The notes beneath the pieces were generated by a model. The model was not told where the DNA came from. It saw only the letters and a program-made list of their open reading frames with translations, and did not search any database. From Chryseobacterium sp. GVT01B (GTDB lineage: Bacteria; Bacteroidota; Bacteroidia; Flavobacteriales; Weeksellaceae): a stretch of 64,000 bases of DNA. The translations under genes were made by a program, and so were the position numbers. Shown piece after piece: positions 8,542 to 18,361 of the stretch. Within the stretch, counting starts at the first letter, position 1, and every line of letters begins with the position of its first letter. The stretch lies in NCBI RefSeq assembly GCF_019970045.1, contig NZ_JAHXYI010000004.1, positions 434,001 to 498,000 of the forward strand. Reading direction: 5' to 3'.

Positions 8542-8573
8542 ACAGCGCAATCATCAAGTTGCGCTGTTTTTTT
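8542..8573 (+). terminator. rho-independent terminator upstream of asnS
   Basis: ACAGCGCAA (8542-8550), an 8-nt loop, TTGCGCTGT (8559-8567) and a T run to 8573. It ends whatever is transcribed from the preceding gap and insulates asnS. Confidence 0.85.
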
Positions 8574-8574
8574 G

Positions 8575-8582
8575 TAACTTTG
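8575..8582 (+). promoter_or_regulatory. -7 promoter element of asnS
   Basis: TAACTTTG, an exact TAnnTTTG, directly after the terminator and 39 bp before the asnS ATG. Confidence 0.55.
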
Positions 8583-8621
8583 CAGACATTAATTTTTATA
8601 TAAAAAATTTATCATCAACAA

Positions 8622-10070
8622 ATGAAAAAGCAAACGATCAAAGAAATCCTAAAGGATTACAAGAAAGTATTACATCATGACATTACAGTTTACGGATGGG
8701 TAAGAGCATTCCGTTCTAATCGCTTTATTGCGCTTAATGATGGTTCTACGATTAATAATTTGCAGATAGTTGTTGATTTCGAAAATTTTGATGAAGAGAT
8801 CATCAAGAAAATTAATACGGCTTCTTCTCTGAAAGTAGTAGGTGAGGTGGTAGAAAGCCAGGGAGCTGGACAGACTGTGGAAATTATCGCTAAAAAAATC
8901 ATTGTTTTAGGAGATAACTTTACGGAAGAACTTCAGAATACAATTCTTCAGCCTAAAAAACACAGCCTTGAGAAACTTCGTGAGCAGGCACACTTAAGAT
9001 TCAGAACAAACCTTTTCGGAGCGGTGTTCAGAGTGCGTCATGCAGTAAGTTTTGCGGTTCACTCGTTCTTCAACCAAAATCAGTTCTTCTACATCAACAC
9101 ACCGGTTATTACGGGAGCAGATGCAGAAGGAGCAGGTGAAATGTTTGGAGTGACGAACTTTGACCTGAACAACATGCCGAGAACTGAAGAAGGAGATATT
9201 GATTTTGCACAGGATTTCTTCGGTAAAAAAACCAACCTTACCGTTTCAGGACAGCTTGAAGGAGAAACTGCAGCTATGGGATTGGGAAGAATTTATACTT
9301 TCGGACCTACTTTCCGTGCTGAAAATTCTAACACTACAAGACACCTTGCTGAGTTCTGGATGATTGAGCCGGAAGTAGCTTTCAACAACCTTGAAGACAA
9401 TATCGACCTTGCGGAAGATTTCTTAAAATATGTGATCCAGTATGTATTGGATAACTGCAAAGATGATCTTGAGTTCTTAGACAACCGTTTTGCAGAAGAA
9501 CAAAAGACAAAGCCGGAAAAAGAAAGAGCAAAAGAAGGTCTTATCGAAAAACTTCAGAATGTAGTGGCTAAGCGTTTCAAGCGTGTAAGCTATACAGAAG
9601 CAATCGAAATCCTATTGAACTCGAAAGAAAACAAAAAAGGAAAATTTGCTTACCCGGTTGAAAAATGGGGAACAGACCTTCAGTCTGAGCATGAAAGATA
9701 TCTTGTTGAAAAACATTTTGAAAGCCCGGTAGTATTATTTGACTATCCGAAAGAAATCAAAGCTTTCTATATGAAACTGAACGATGACAACAAAACTGTT
9801 GCAGCGATGGATGTTCTTTTCCCTGGTATCGGTGAGATTATCGGTGGATCTGAAAGAGAAGCAAGATTAGATGTTTTAAAACAGAAAATGGCAGATATGC
9901 ATGTAGATGAACATGAACTTTGGTGGTATCTTGATACCAGAAAATTCGGTTCTGTGCCGCATGCAGGCTTTGGTTTAGGACTGGAAAGATTAGTTCTTTT
10001 CGTAACAGGAATGACGAACATCAGAGACGTAATTCCTTTCCCAAGAACGCCGAAAAGCGCTGAATTCTAG
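8622..10070 (+). CDS. asnS: asparagine--tRNA ligase
   Basis: A 482-residue class IIb aminoacyl-tRNA synthetase that charges tRNA-Asn with asparagine using ATP. The N-terminal OB-fold anticodon-binding domain spans about residues 15-110 ([21 protein letters not shown]). The catalytic core has class II motif 2 ([19 protein letters not shown]) and motif 3 ([12 protein letters not shown], then [12 protein letters not shown]). The asparaginyl rather than aspartyl identity rests on the short N-terminus, the absence of the GAD insertion, and the overall length typical of AsnRS. It has its own promoter and terminator, so it is monocistronic. Confidence 0.97.
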   Translation: MKKQTIKEILKDYKKVLHHDITVYGWVRAFRSNRFIALNDGSTINNLQIVVDFENFDEEIIKKINTASSLKVVGEVVESQGAGQTVEIIAKKIIVLGDNFTEELQNTILQPKKHSLEKLREQAHLRFRTNLFGAVFRVRHAVSFAVHSFFNQNQFFYINTPVITGADAEGAGEMFGVTNFDLNNMPRTEEGDIDFAQDFFGKKTNLTVSGQLEGETAAMGLGRIYTFGPTFRAENSNTTRHLAEFWMIEPEVAFNNLEDNIDLAEDFLKYVIQYVLDNCKDDLEFLDNRFAEEQKTKPEKERAKEGLIEKLQNVVAKRFKRVSYTEAIEILLNSKENKKGKFAYPVEKWGTDLQSEHERYLVEKHFESPVVLFDYPKEIKAFYMKLNDDNKTVAAMDVLFPGIGEIIGGSEREARLDVLKQKMADMHVDEHELWWYLDTRKFGSVPHAGFGLGLERLVLFVTGMTNIRDVIPFPRTPKSAEF

Positions 10071-10080
10071 AACAATAAAA

Positions 10081-10112
10081 AAAAGCCTTAATCACAAGTT
10101 AAGGCTTTTTTT
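10081..10112 (+). terminator. rho-independent terminator of asnS
   Basis: AAAAGCCTTAA (10081-10091), a short loop, TTAAGGCTTTT (10099 onward) and a T run. The A and T tails make it usable on both strands. Confidence 0.85.
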
Positions 10113-10230
10113 ATTTTTCAATAGTTTATTAAGATGGGATGTATACTGCAAAAATCATGCTAAATACATTTTTTATCAAATAAATTTATTAAATTCGTAG
10201 AATATGTTATGTTAAAACGCAAATAAGAAT

Positions 10231-11694
10231 ATGCTTAAACAACACTTACAACTCAAATTAGGACAAAAGCTGGCCCCTCAGCAAATCCAGTTGATGAAGC
10301 TTATTCAACTTCATACTCTGGAATTTGAAGAGGAGTTGGAGAGAGAGTTAGAAGAAAACCCGGCTTTGGAAATTGCGAAAGAAGATTCTAAGGAGGATGA
10401 ATATTCTTCCCTGGAAGATGCTTATAAGGATGAGGGTACAGAAAGCATTGAAACAGATTTCGACGTCAATGAATATATCTATGACGATGAACCAAGCTAT
10501 AAAACCGCATCCAGCAACTATTCTCCGGATGATGAAGAATTTGACAATGAAAGTCTTCTCACGGAGGGACAGTCCTTGTACGACTATCTTACAGAGCAGA
10601 TTCATCTGGTGAATATCAGTGATGAAGATCTTAAGATTGCAGAATACCTTATCGGGAACTTAGATACAGACGGATATCTTAGAAGAGAAATCAAGTCTAT
10701 TGTTGATGATCTGGCTTTCTCACAAGGAATTTATACAACTAAAGAAAAAGTTGAGGATATTCTGGAGAACTATGTTCAGAAGCTGGACCCTTCCGGAGTA
10801 GGAGCAAGAGGCCTGCAGGAATGTTTATTGCTGCAAATTGAAAAGAAAGTAAGCTCAGATAAAGCAGTTTCTTTAGCTGCCAATATTTTGAGACATCAGT
10901 TTGAAGCCTTGACGAATAAACACTATAACAAGATCATTCAGAAATATGATATTGAAGAAGAAGATCTTAAAGATGCACTGGAAGAAATCTCAAAATTATC
11001 CCCGAAAGTAGGTGGGAATTTCGACACACAGACCATTACAATCAATCAGGAAATTATTCCGGATTTTGTGATTCAGGTAAAAGACGGATTAGTAATTCCT
11101 ATGCTTAACAGCAAAAATGCACCTACGTTAAGAGTTTCTGAAGAATATAAAGATATTCTGACTACTTATTCCCATGATAAAAATTCATCGGAGCATAAGC
11201 AGGCTGCATTATTTATCAAACAGAAACTGGATGCAGCAAAATGGTATATAGATGCTATTAATCAGCGTCAGAATACCTTATTACAGACGATTACGGCGAT
11301 TGTGAAATTCCAGAAGGATTATTTCATTACCGGAGACGAAAAGTCTCTGAAACCAATGATCTTAAAGGATGTTGCAGATATTACAGGATTTGATATTTCT
11401 ACCATTTCAAGAGTCGTAAAAAGTAAATATGCAGATACTCCTAACGGTATTGTATATCTTAAAGACCTGTTTTCAGACAGCTTAACGAATGATGATGGAG
11501 AAGAAGTTTCTACCAAAGAGATTAAAACCCATCTTCAGGAAGTAATCAACAAAGAAAATAAAAGAAAGCCACTTACAGATGATGCATTAGTGGTAATCCT
11601 AAAAGAACAGGGTTATAATATTGCCAGAAGAACGATTGCAAAATATCGTGAACAGCTCAATATTCCTGTCGCAAGATTAAGAAAAGAACTTTAA
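10231..11694 (+). CDS. rpoN: RNA polymerase sigma-54 factor
   Basis: A 487-residue sigma-54. Region I is the N-terminal Gln- and Leu-rich segment (LAPQQIQLMKLIQLHTLEF) that binds bacterial enhancer-binding proteins. An acidic region II follows at about residues 50-115. The core-binding domain comes next, then the HTH, and the diagnostic RpoN box ARRTIAKYRE is at 465-474, which contacts the -24 promoter element. Genes it controls cannot be told from this window, and no cognate AAA+ activator is encoded here. It stands alone between two terminators. Confidence 0.97.
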   Translation: MLKQHLQLKLGQKLAPQQIQLMKLIQLHTLEFEEELERELEENPALEIAKEDSKEDEYSSLEDAYKDEGTESIETDFDVNEYIYDDEPSYKTASSNYSPDDEEFDNESLLTEGQSLYDYLTEQIHLVNISDEDLKIAEYLIGNLDTDGYLRREIKSIVDDLAFSQGIYTTKEKVEDILENYVQKLDPSGVGARGLQECLLLQIEKKVSSDKAVSLAANILRHQFEALTNKHYNKIIQKYDIEEEDLKDALEEISKLSPKVGGNFDTQTITINQEIIPDFVIQVKDGLVIPMLNSKNAPTLRVSEEYKDILTTYSHDKNSSEHKQAALFIKQKLDAAKWYIDAINQRQNTLLQTITAIVKFQKDYFITGDEKSLKPMILKDVADITGFDISTISRVVKSKYADTPNGIVYLKDLFSDSLTNDDGEEVSTKEIKTHLQEVINKENKRKPLTDDALVVILKEQGYNIARRTIAKYREQLNIPVARLRKEL

Positions 11695-11700
11695 AATATA

Positions 11701-11730
11701 AAAAAGCATTTCAATTTGAAATGCTTTTTT
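11701..11730 (+). terminator. rho-independent terminator of rpoN
   Basis: AAAAAGCATTTCAA (11701-11714) and TTGAAATGCTTTTT (11716-11729) are complementary, and the T run continues. Confidence 0.8.
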
Positions 11731-11887
11731 TATTATTGAACTTGTACTTATTTAAAGTTTTCACTCCTCCGTTTTAGCAAGTTGTTATCAATAATTTCAG
11801 TACCGTATTTCTACTGAATAAAATTCAATCCTTTATCCCGACATTTGGTTGATTAATCTTTAACTGAACCAATTAACCATTTTGCTT

Positions 11888-14035
11888 ATGTCAACAAAAA
11901 ACGTTCAATTTAGTGTTGAAGTGAAAAACATGACCATCACTTCAGGAAGTTTTCAAGTTTTTGGAATTGTTGAAAATTTCATTGGCGCTGTTAATAGCAA
12001 AACTTCATTTGAAAACAATACTTTCAATGTTGAAATTAAAAATGTAGAATCGGAATATTACGCTGTAACCGTTTGGGTACATGAATATATAATTCAAGAT
12101 ACTCTATACAAAATTGAAGGCGAACCCTTAAGTTTATTGGCAACATTCTATCTTCCTGATGTTATTGCTCCTGTCATTGTAAATCCCGAATCCTCTATCG
12201 CTTCAATCTATACATTTGCACGTATGGCGAAAGTAGATGATAATGGGACAGTTCATATTGCAGGTACCGAACGAAATATGAAAATCGCTTACGGGATGAA
12301 GAAGAATCTATACAAAACAGAAGGAGCCATCGGAGACATGATAAGCACATCACCGAATGGCTTTGAAACGAATAGTTATCCCATGTTCAATTCTTTATGT
12401 AATTTGTACTATTATTCTTTAACAAATCCAATCCTCACTACAGGAAAGCCTTTTTACAGACAGTTTTTAGATTTTGCCTGGCATGGGCCTTCTGAATCAA
12501 ATAAAAATTTTCTTCAGGCTGTACGAAATGTATTACATGATCCCTGTAATAATGCCGTCAATATTTATAAAATGCTTATTGGTTTGAAAGAAATTTACCC
12601 GGATTCATTAGTCTCGATGAAAAATATGACTGATGATCAAAAAATTCCTAATAACTGGACACTTACACTAAAAAGCAATTCTTCAGGAGCTAAAAACTTT
12701 ATCCCGAGTGGTGCTGCATTTGTTGTTTTTGATGCGGATGATAATGCATGGATCGCCAATAATTTCCGGGCCGGTTCTCCAGATTCGGGAACGCATTGTC
12801 CTGTGTATAAGTACGATGCTACACCTGCGGATTTTTCTCCGGTTCAGGGCGGTGGACTACTTGGTGTAGCTTTTGGAGCTGCAGTAAGCCCGGATAAAAA
12901 ATATATTTCTTTCGGTAACTTCGGCTGGGGTTCGGAATATAACAATCCACAAGAGGGAAGTATCTCCCGTTTTTATTATAAAGACGGAAAACCGGTAAGT
13001 CCTTCCAATGGTTTTACATTAGGGCTTTCCCGTGTTCAGGGAATGGAATATGATAATCAAGGGAATTTATGGATGGCTTCAGTGGGCTGCCAGAAACCTT
13101 TTGCACCTGCCAATCCGGGAGTTTATCCTTTTGAAAACGAACCGAGTGCAGTAGTTGTTTATCTAAAACCGGAAGATGGTGACTTCGGGAAGGGTCCCAC
13201 AGAAGCATTAACTCTTATCTGTAATGAATTTCCTGTAAAAAGATCACCAGACATGACTCCGTTACCTACCCAAACCCCTTACTTGAAAATATTTGATGTA
13301 ATTCCTGATCATAAAGGGAGTGCATATGTGTCCTGTATTGGAAATTATGATAAAGATATTCCTGAAAACTGTGCTTTTTCAGCAGTTTATAAAGTTGCAA
13401 TTGAAGGAAATCAATTGGTGGTAACAAATAGCTGGTTTAGCAATTACTCTGAAAGTGCCAATAAGCAGGAAGGTTACGAATCACTTCGTCAGATTGCAAT
13501 AACTGGTAATGGCGATGTTGTTGTGGTAGGGGTGAGCAGCAGCCGTGCCACAGTTCTTAGCAAAGACCTTTCAGCCGTTTTGGGGTATTACGATGTCAAT
13601 ACTTATGCTCCCTGGGGAGTTAAAATAGATAAAAAGGAAACTGTTTTTCTAGCCAATTTTGGTCATGAAACAGATTTTAAGAATAATCCTGCGCTGGATA
13701 TGCAGGGGCCTTTTGGAGTAACGATGCTTCGTAACCCGTCAAAACCGGAAACCGCCATGCTGCTTACTCTTCCTACGGGTGGTTCTGAAGTCACTTTGGC
13801 TAATGGATATCCTTTATATGGTACTCAGCGTAAACCAAAATTGCACGAAACAAAACATGAAGGGGTACAAATGCAGTGTTATCAGCCAATCATGAGACTG
13901 ACTTCAACAAATATTGACGGTGCCGGAAATCTTTGGTGTATGAACAACTGGAAGCCGTCAACCCTTGTAGATGTTTTTGATAATCCCGGTGGTGATGGAG
14001 TAGTCATTTTTCTGGGAATTGCAGAACCTGAATAA
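11888..14035 (+). CDS. large beta-propeller-like protein of unknown function
   Basis: The protein has 715 residues from the ATG at 11888; a TTG six bases earlier is unlikely to be used. There is no signal peptide and no membrane segment, so it appears cytosolic unless secreted by an unusual route. Residues 1-100 form a beta-sandwich-like domain. From about residue 270 on there are recurring NHL/propeller-like blades with signature bits such as DADDNAWIANN, DNQGNLWMASVG, ITGNGDVVVVGV, DKKETVFLANFG and DGAGNLWCMNNW. These Asp-Gly-Asn-x-x-W/F blocks resemble two-component-regulator propellers and NHL repeats. No catalytic motif is seen. It has no close neighbours on its strand, and is probably monocistronic. 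Confidence 0.75.
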   Translation: MSTKNVQFSVEVKNMTITSGSFQVFGIVENFIGAVNSKTSFENNTFNVEIKNVESEYYAVTVWVHEYIIQDTLYKIEGEPLSLLATFYLPDVIAPVIVNPESSIASIYTFARMAKVDDNGTVHIAGTERNMKIAYGMKKNLYKTEGAIGDMISTSPNGFETNSYPMFNSLCNLYYYSLTNPILTTGKPFYRQFLDFAWHGPSESNKNFLQAVRNVLHDPCNNAVNIYKMLIGLKEIYPDSLVSMKNMTDDQKIPNNWTLTLKSNSSGAKNFIPSGAAFVVFDADDNAWIANNFRAGSPDSGTHCPVYKYDATPADFSPVQGGGLLGVAFGAAVSPDKKYISFGNFGWGSEYNNPQEGSISRFYYKDGKPVSPSNGFTLGLSRVQGMEYDNQGNLWMASVGCQKPFAPANPGVYPFENEPSAVVVYLKPEDGDFGKGPTEALTLICNEFPVKRSPDMTPLPTQTPYLKIFDVIPDHKGSAYVSCIGNYDKDIPENCAFSAVYKVAIEGNQLVVTNSWFSNYSESANKQEGYESLRQIAITGNGDVVVVGVSSSRATVLSKDLSAVLGYYDVNTYAPWGVKIDKKETVFLANFGHETDFKNNPALDMQGPFGVTMLRNPSKPETAMLLTLPTGGSEVTLANGYPLYGTQRKPKLHETKHEGVQMQCYQPIMRLTSTNIDGAGNLWCMNNWKPSTLVDVFDNPGGDGVVIFLGIAEPE

Positions 14036-14316
14036 GCCGATTAATTTATTTTGAACAATAAAGAATAAGCGATTATTCAAAAGCAAATTCATATAAAATT
14101 ACATAACCATAAAAGGCACAAAAGTATTCATTTTAAGTATTTTCGTCTAATTAGTAATCCTAAAATGCTTCCGTTGAAAAGTTCATATAAGGTGAAAAAT
14201 CAAACATTTTTATAAAACTAATTTGTACTTATTATGCATAAAGTTTGGCTCTGAAAAAACTTAAGTATTTTAAAACTTTTGTGCGTTTTGTGGTTAAAAT
14301 TAAAATTTAGACAGGA

Positions 14317-15939
14317 TCAATCTTTAAAACTGCCTAATTCAAGCTCTTTCATTGAGATTTCCCGCATTTCTACTTTTCTTATTTTGCCAGAAATAGTCAT
14401 TGGGAACTCATCTACAAACTTCCAGTATTTCGGGACTTTATAGTGGGCAATTCTTCCTTTGCAGTATTCCTGAAGTTCCTCTGCTGTGATAGTGAATCCT
14501 TTCCTTACTTTTACCCAGGCCATCACTTCTTCTCCGAATTTTTCACTCGGAACTCCAATAATCTGAACATCAAGGATGTTGGTATAAGTATATAAAAAAT
14601 CTTCAATTTCCTTAGGTGAAATATTTTCTCCGCCACGGATGATAAGGTCTTTTATTCTTCCTGAAATGGTAATATAACCGTCTTTATCCATTACTGCCAT
14701 ATCTCCGGTATGCATCCAGCGGGCATCATCCAGTACTTTTTTAGTATTTTCAGGATCATTCCAGTATTTCAGCATGACAGAATATCCTCTTGTACAAAGT
14801 TCACCATGTTCGCCACGTTTCAGGATTCTGCCATTTTCATCCACAATTTTTATTTCAAGATGATCCTGAACAGTTCCCACAGTACTGACCTGTTTCTCCA
14901 GCGGCGTTCCTATTAAAGTCTGGGTAGATACGGGTGAAGTTTCCGTCATTCCGTAGCAGATGCTCATTTCTTTAATATTCATCAGACTTTCTACCTTTTT
15001 CATAATTTCCGGAGGACATACTGATCCTGCCATGACACCCGTTCTTAAGCTTGAAAAATCATACTTATCAAAATCTTTTACTGCCAGTTCCGCAATAAAC
15101 ATAGTAGGAACACCATACAAAGAAGTACATTTTTCATCAGAAACGGCTTTTAAAGTAATTTCCGGATCAAAGCTGTCGTTGGGAATTACCATACAGGCTC
15201 CGTGGGCTGTGCAGCATATGTTTCCGATCACCATTCCAAAACAATGATAAAAAGGGACAGGAATACAGACACGGTCTTTCTCAGTATATTTTAACCGTAT
15301 TCCGATAAAATATCCGTTGTTCAGGATATTATGATGAGAAAGTGTAACGCCTTTCGGGAAACCTGTAGTTCCGGAAGTATATTGAATATTAACAGGATCA
15401 TCAAACTGTACATGTTCTTCAAAGCTGTGGAGAACTTCATCTGAAATATCCTGACCGTTATTGACAAATGCTTCCCAGTTTTCATCAAAGAATATTTCAT
15501 GCTCAAGGGTTGGACATACTTCTTTGGCATATTCAACCATTTCTTTGTAGTTGCTGCTTTTAAAACTTAAAGAAGAGAAAATGAAACGGACTTCAGACTG
15601 ATTAAGAACATAGGTGAGTTCATGAGTCCTGTAGGCCGGATTGATATTGACTAAAATAGTTCCTATTCTCGCAGTGGCATACTGCAAAAGAACCCATTCA
15701 TAACGGTTGGAGGACCAGATTCCGATTCTGTCACCGGATTTTGCTCCCAAAAGCAGTAAAGCTTTTGCAACGGCGGTTGTCTGATTGTAAAATTCCTGGT
15801 ATGTAGCTCTGTAATTCTGATGAACACAGACTAAGGCTTCCTGATGGGGATATTTTTCGACAGTACTTTTAAGATTGGCTCCGATGGTCTGTCCTAATAA
15901 TGGAACCTCAGAAGTTCCATACACATAAGATAAGGGCAT
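14317..15939 (-). CDS. AMP-binding acyl-CoA synthetase
   Basis: A 540-residue member of the ANL adenylating superfamily that activates a carboxylic acid to an acyl-AMP and then an acyl-CoA. The AMP-binding P-loop YTSGTTGFPKGV is at residues 187-198, the YGMTETSP motif is in the middle, the hinge region HTGDMAVMDKDGY and GRIKDLIIRGGENI are toward the C-terminus, and the catalytic Lys of the C-terminal domain is in MTISGKIRK. The sequence most resembles medium- or long-chain fatty-acyl-CoA synthases of the FadD3/ACSF2 type. Exact chain length is not readable. It stands alone, 58 bp downstream of the end of the membrane-protein gene. Confidence 0.92.
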   Translation of the reverse strand: MPLSYVYGTSEVPLLGQTIGANLKSTVEKYPHQEALVCVHQNYRATYQEFYNQTTAVAKALLLLGAKSGDRIGIWSSNRYEWVLLQYATARIGTILVNINPAYRTHELTYVLNQSEVRFIFSSLSFKSSNYKEMVEYAKEVCPTLEHEIFFDENWEAFVNNGQDISDEVLHSFEEHVQFDDPVNIQYTSGTTGFPKGVTLSHHNILNNGYFIGIRLKYTEKDRVCIPVPFYHCFGMVIGNICCTAHGACMVIPNDSFDPEITLKAVSDEKCTSLYGVPTMFIAELAVKDFDKYDFSSLRTGVMAGSVCPPEIMKKVESLMNIKEMSICYGMTETSPVSTQTLIGTPLEKQVSTVGTVQDHLEIKIVDENGRILKRGEHGELCTRGYSVMLKYWNDPENTKKVLDDARWMHTGDMAVMDKDGYITISGRIKDLIIRGGENISPKEIEDFLYTYTNILDVQIIGVPSEKFGEEVMAWVKVRKGFTITAEELQEYCKGRIAHYKVPKYWKFVDEFPMTISGKIRKVEMREISMKELELGSFKD

Positions 15940-15997
15940 AGTTTAAGATTTGGTGGGCTAAAATTAATAATTATATCCCGAAATATGCCTATGTATA

Positions 15998-16672
15998 TTA
16001 ACTTTCCTGAGAATCTATTTCTTTAAGCTGCTTTAAATTTTTATCAAGCTTTTTAATAATTGTACCATATACCAGTCTGTAATAAAGCCAGATCATGGAT
16101 ATACCTAATAACGTACTGACAATAATTCCTACGATAATAATAGTAAGATTCGAGCCGCTAGGCTGTATATTCTGAGAGTTTAAAGTGTAAAATATGAAAG
16201 CGGTTAATACAAACGTAAATATCAACAATAATACAATACTGATCAGAATAAAAGCATTTACTGTTGTTTTGAATTTAATAATTCTGGTGATAAGCCCCTT
16301 TAGATTTTCCTCAATCTTGATTCTTCTGTAATTCTGGTAAAATTTCAATACAAAATAGGCTGTAATCAATAGACTTAAGACCTTTATAGCTAAATAAGCA
16401 TGACCGAAGTTGTTTTCTACTTCAGGAGCTTCCTGGGCACCTAGTCTTTCCAGCATTTTACGGAAACTGTCAGATTCTTCTTCAGGAAAAAGATAAAAAA
16501 GACCTAATACGGAAAAGAATAAAAATTCTACAACGCTGATCCAGAAAATATATTTGATGTAATTACGTGACTTTCTATTCAACATCTGGAGAATCTCCTT
16601 GTCGTCATATTTAGGCTGTACAGGTTGTTCCTGCCATGTTTTTTTTAAACTATCTAGATCAAATTCAGGCAT
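15998..16672 (-). CDS. four-TM membrane protein coupled to an ECF sigma factor
   Basis: A 224-residue protein with a soluble N-terminal part of about 40 residues and four hydrophobic helices (about 41-65, 92-112, 136-160 and 173-195), then a charged tail. Its ATG overlaps the stop of the sigma-factor gene by 8 nt, so the two are translationally coupled. By position it could be the anti-sigma or a regulator of that factor, but it lacks a recognisable anti-sigma domain, so this is a guess based on location. Similar proteins sit beside ECF sigma genes in other Flavobacteriia. Confidence 0.75.
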   Translation of the reverse strand: MPEFDLDSLKKTWQEQPVQPKYDDKEILQMLNRKSRNYIKYIFWISVVEFLFFSVLGLFYLFPEEESDSFRKMLERLGAQEAPEVENNFGHAYLAIKVLSLLITAYFVLKFYQNYRRIKIEENLKGLITRIIKFKTTVNAFILISIVLLLIFTFVLTAFIFYTLNSQNIQPSGSNLTIIIVGIIVSTLLGISMIWLYYRLVYGTIIKKLDKNLKQLKEIDSQES

Positions 16673-17156
16673 ATTTTTCCATCTGTTCTTTAAGGGTTTT
16701 CTTTAATCTGTTCATTTTCACACGTGCATTGACTTCAGTGATACCGAGGTTTTCTGCAATATCCTTGTAAGGCAGATCGTCAAGATACATCATGACAATG
16801 GCTCTTTCTACATTAGGAAGAGTCTTGATTACAGTATACAAAAGTGATACCTGCTGCTGTTTTTCATCGTCATCTTCCACAAAATCCTTGTGGTTGATGT
16901 CCAGTTCATTCGTAGGAAGACTTTTGCTTTTTTTTCTAAAGAGGGTAATGGCTGTATTGAGCGCTACGCGATACATCCATGTGGAAATCTTGGAATTTCC
17001 TTTAAAGGAATCATAACTTCTCCACAGCTGTAAGACAATTTCCTGGAAAAGATCCTCTTCATCTTCCAGAGAATTGGTATACAGGCGCGATACTTTGATA
17101 ATCAGACCCTGATTATCCTTGATAAGCTTCGCAAATTCTTTTTCTCTGGAATCCAT
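16665..17156 (-). CDS. ECF sigma-70 family RNA polymerase sigma factor
   Basis: A 163-residue extracytoplasmic-function sigma factor. Region 2 is at about residues 12-75 (EEDLFQEIVLQLWRSY, then STWMYRVALNTAI), and region 4 is in the last 60 residues (LPYKDIAENLGITEVNARVKM). The length and the absence of regions 1 and 3 are typical of ECF factors. It is the first gene of a two-gene unit with the membrane protein at 15998-16672. A near-match -7 element (TATCTTCG on the minus strand, 17172-17179) lies 15 bp upstream. Confidence 0.92.
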   Translation of the reverse strand: MDSREKEFAKLIKDNQGLIIKVSRLYTNSLEDEEDLFQEIVLQLWRSYDSFKGNSKISTWMYRVALNTAITLFRKKSKSLPTNELDINHKDFVEDDDEKQQQVSLLYTVIKTLPNVERAIVMMYLDDLPYKDIAENLGITEVNARVKMNRLKKTLKEQMEKYA

Positions 17157-17301
17157 AGATGTATAATGGCACGAAGATAATAATAAAGTGGTAATTGGTG
17201 AAAATTATAATGTAAAATCGTAAAAATGCAAAAAAAGAGAATTAATAATTTAGATTTCCCTCTCTGTTCTGGCTTTCTCCGCTTTCTTTGCGAAATTTAT
17301 G

Positions 17302-17309
17302 TATCTTTG
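17302..17309 (+). promoter_or_regulatory. -7 promoter element of rnpB
   Basis: TATCTTTG (TAnnTTTG) lies 6 bp before the predicted P1 helix of RNase P RNA, the correct distance for a transcription start at the mature 5' end. Confidence 0.6.
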
Positions 17310-17315
17310 CATCCG

Positions 17316-17636
17316 CGAGAAAATCGGCTTGTTGATTTCCCGTTTTACGGGAGGTAGGAAAGTCCGGACACCATAGAGCAGCAAAGCGGATAACATCCGT
17401 CACCCGTGAGGGTAGGACAAGTGCAACAGAAAGCAAGTACAGTTCGGCTGTAGTGAAACCAGGTAAACTCTTTGCGGTGCAATGGTAAGTATATCGGTTC
17501 TTTTCAGTAATGGAAATAGGGGCGGCTCGTCCTGAAAACCGAGGGGTAATCAGCTCAAGTGCTGCAGCAATGTATCACGTAGATAAATAACAGGCACTTC
17601 TTCGGAAGTACAAAATCCGGCTTATAGATTTTCTCG
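17316..17636 (+). ncRNA. rnpB: RNase P RNA, catalytic subunit
   Basis: The conserved core GGAAAGTCCGGAC lies in the 5' part, GCAACAGAAAGCAAG in the middle and ATCCGGCTTATAG near the 3' end, as in bacterial class A RNase P RNA. CGAGAAAATC (17316-17325) pairs with GATTTTCTCG (17627-17636) to close the P1 helix, which fixes the ends. A T run at 17637-17643 ends transcription. It processes the 5' ends of tRNA precursors. The -7 element TATCTTTG is at 17302-17309. Confidence 0.96.
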
Positions 17637-17808
17637 TTTTTTTAATATAATCTTCCTCAAATTTTATTCTTACAATCAAATCTGTTTTCATAATTAATTG
17701 TGAAATAGATTTATATAAGTCTAATATAAGACTTGTGTAAAACCAAATAAGACGAATAGAGGATTTTTATATTTTTCTGTTATCACACATTTGTATAAAC
17801 AAATAAAA

Positions 17809-18339
17809 ATGAAAACAGAAATCACATTACATTCAGTTCCTGAGGAAAAACCTGGTTATATTCTTATTCTACTCTATATTGCCTTTGTATATGGACTATT
17901 TTGGGCAATTGACCAATGTCTGACTTATTTTTTTAGTGATATTACCCATGTTGTCCTGATAAAGATTCTTAATAAAATAATATGGATCGGATTGATGTTT
18001 TTAAATTATCTGATCGTAAAACATTTCCTTTATCTGATAAGAAAACAAACAAAACGTCCGGTTATTTATCCTGCTTTAAACATCTCAAAAGAAGGAATAA
18101 CTTATTACCCGGAAAATAGGAAAGCCGAATGGGGAACTATTTCAGAAATACAGATTATAGATTCTATATTGTCTGTAACCGTAGATTTTGATTCTAAAAA
18201 AGATTTTAAACTTAATCTTTTTAATACAGATCTTCAGAAGCAAATGAAGCAGGAAGATTTTGAAAAACTATTGGAATATCATTATAAAAAAGAAATTTAT
18301 ACTTATATTACTCCTGTGTCTTGTGGTTGTGGTTGTTGA
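17809..18339 (+). CDS. membrane protein with Cys-Gly tail (paralogue 1)
   Basis: A 176-residue protein starting at the ATG at 17809, preferred over a TTG 18 bases earlier because the next gene shares the start MKTEITL. Two membrane helices lie at about residues 18-40 and 50-75. A soluble domain follows (WGTISEIQIIDSILSVTVDF, then KKDFKLNLFNTD), which resembles a bacterial PH-like fold as in YcxB-type proteins. The chain ends in SCGCGC. It is about one third identical to the next gene. I do not recognise a described family. It is the first gene of a three-gene cassette. A weak -7 element (CACATTTG) lies about 20 bp upstream. Confidence 0.75.
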   Translation: MKTEITLHSVPEEKPGYILILLYIAFVYGLFWAIDQCLTYFFSDITHVVLIKILNKIIWIGLMFLNYLIVKHFLYLIRKQTKRPVIYPALNISKEGITYYPENRKAEWGTISEIQIIDSILSVTVDFDSKKDFKLNLFNTDLQKQMKQEDFEKLLEYHYKKEIYTYITPVSCGCGC

Positions 18340-18361
18340 TTTTAATATAGAAACTTACAAA

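Noticed and set aside
15998..16672. Carotenoid oxygenase, as some similar membrane proteins are labelled
   Set aside because: No iron-binding His pattern or propeller repeats are present; it is simply a four-helix membrane protein.
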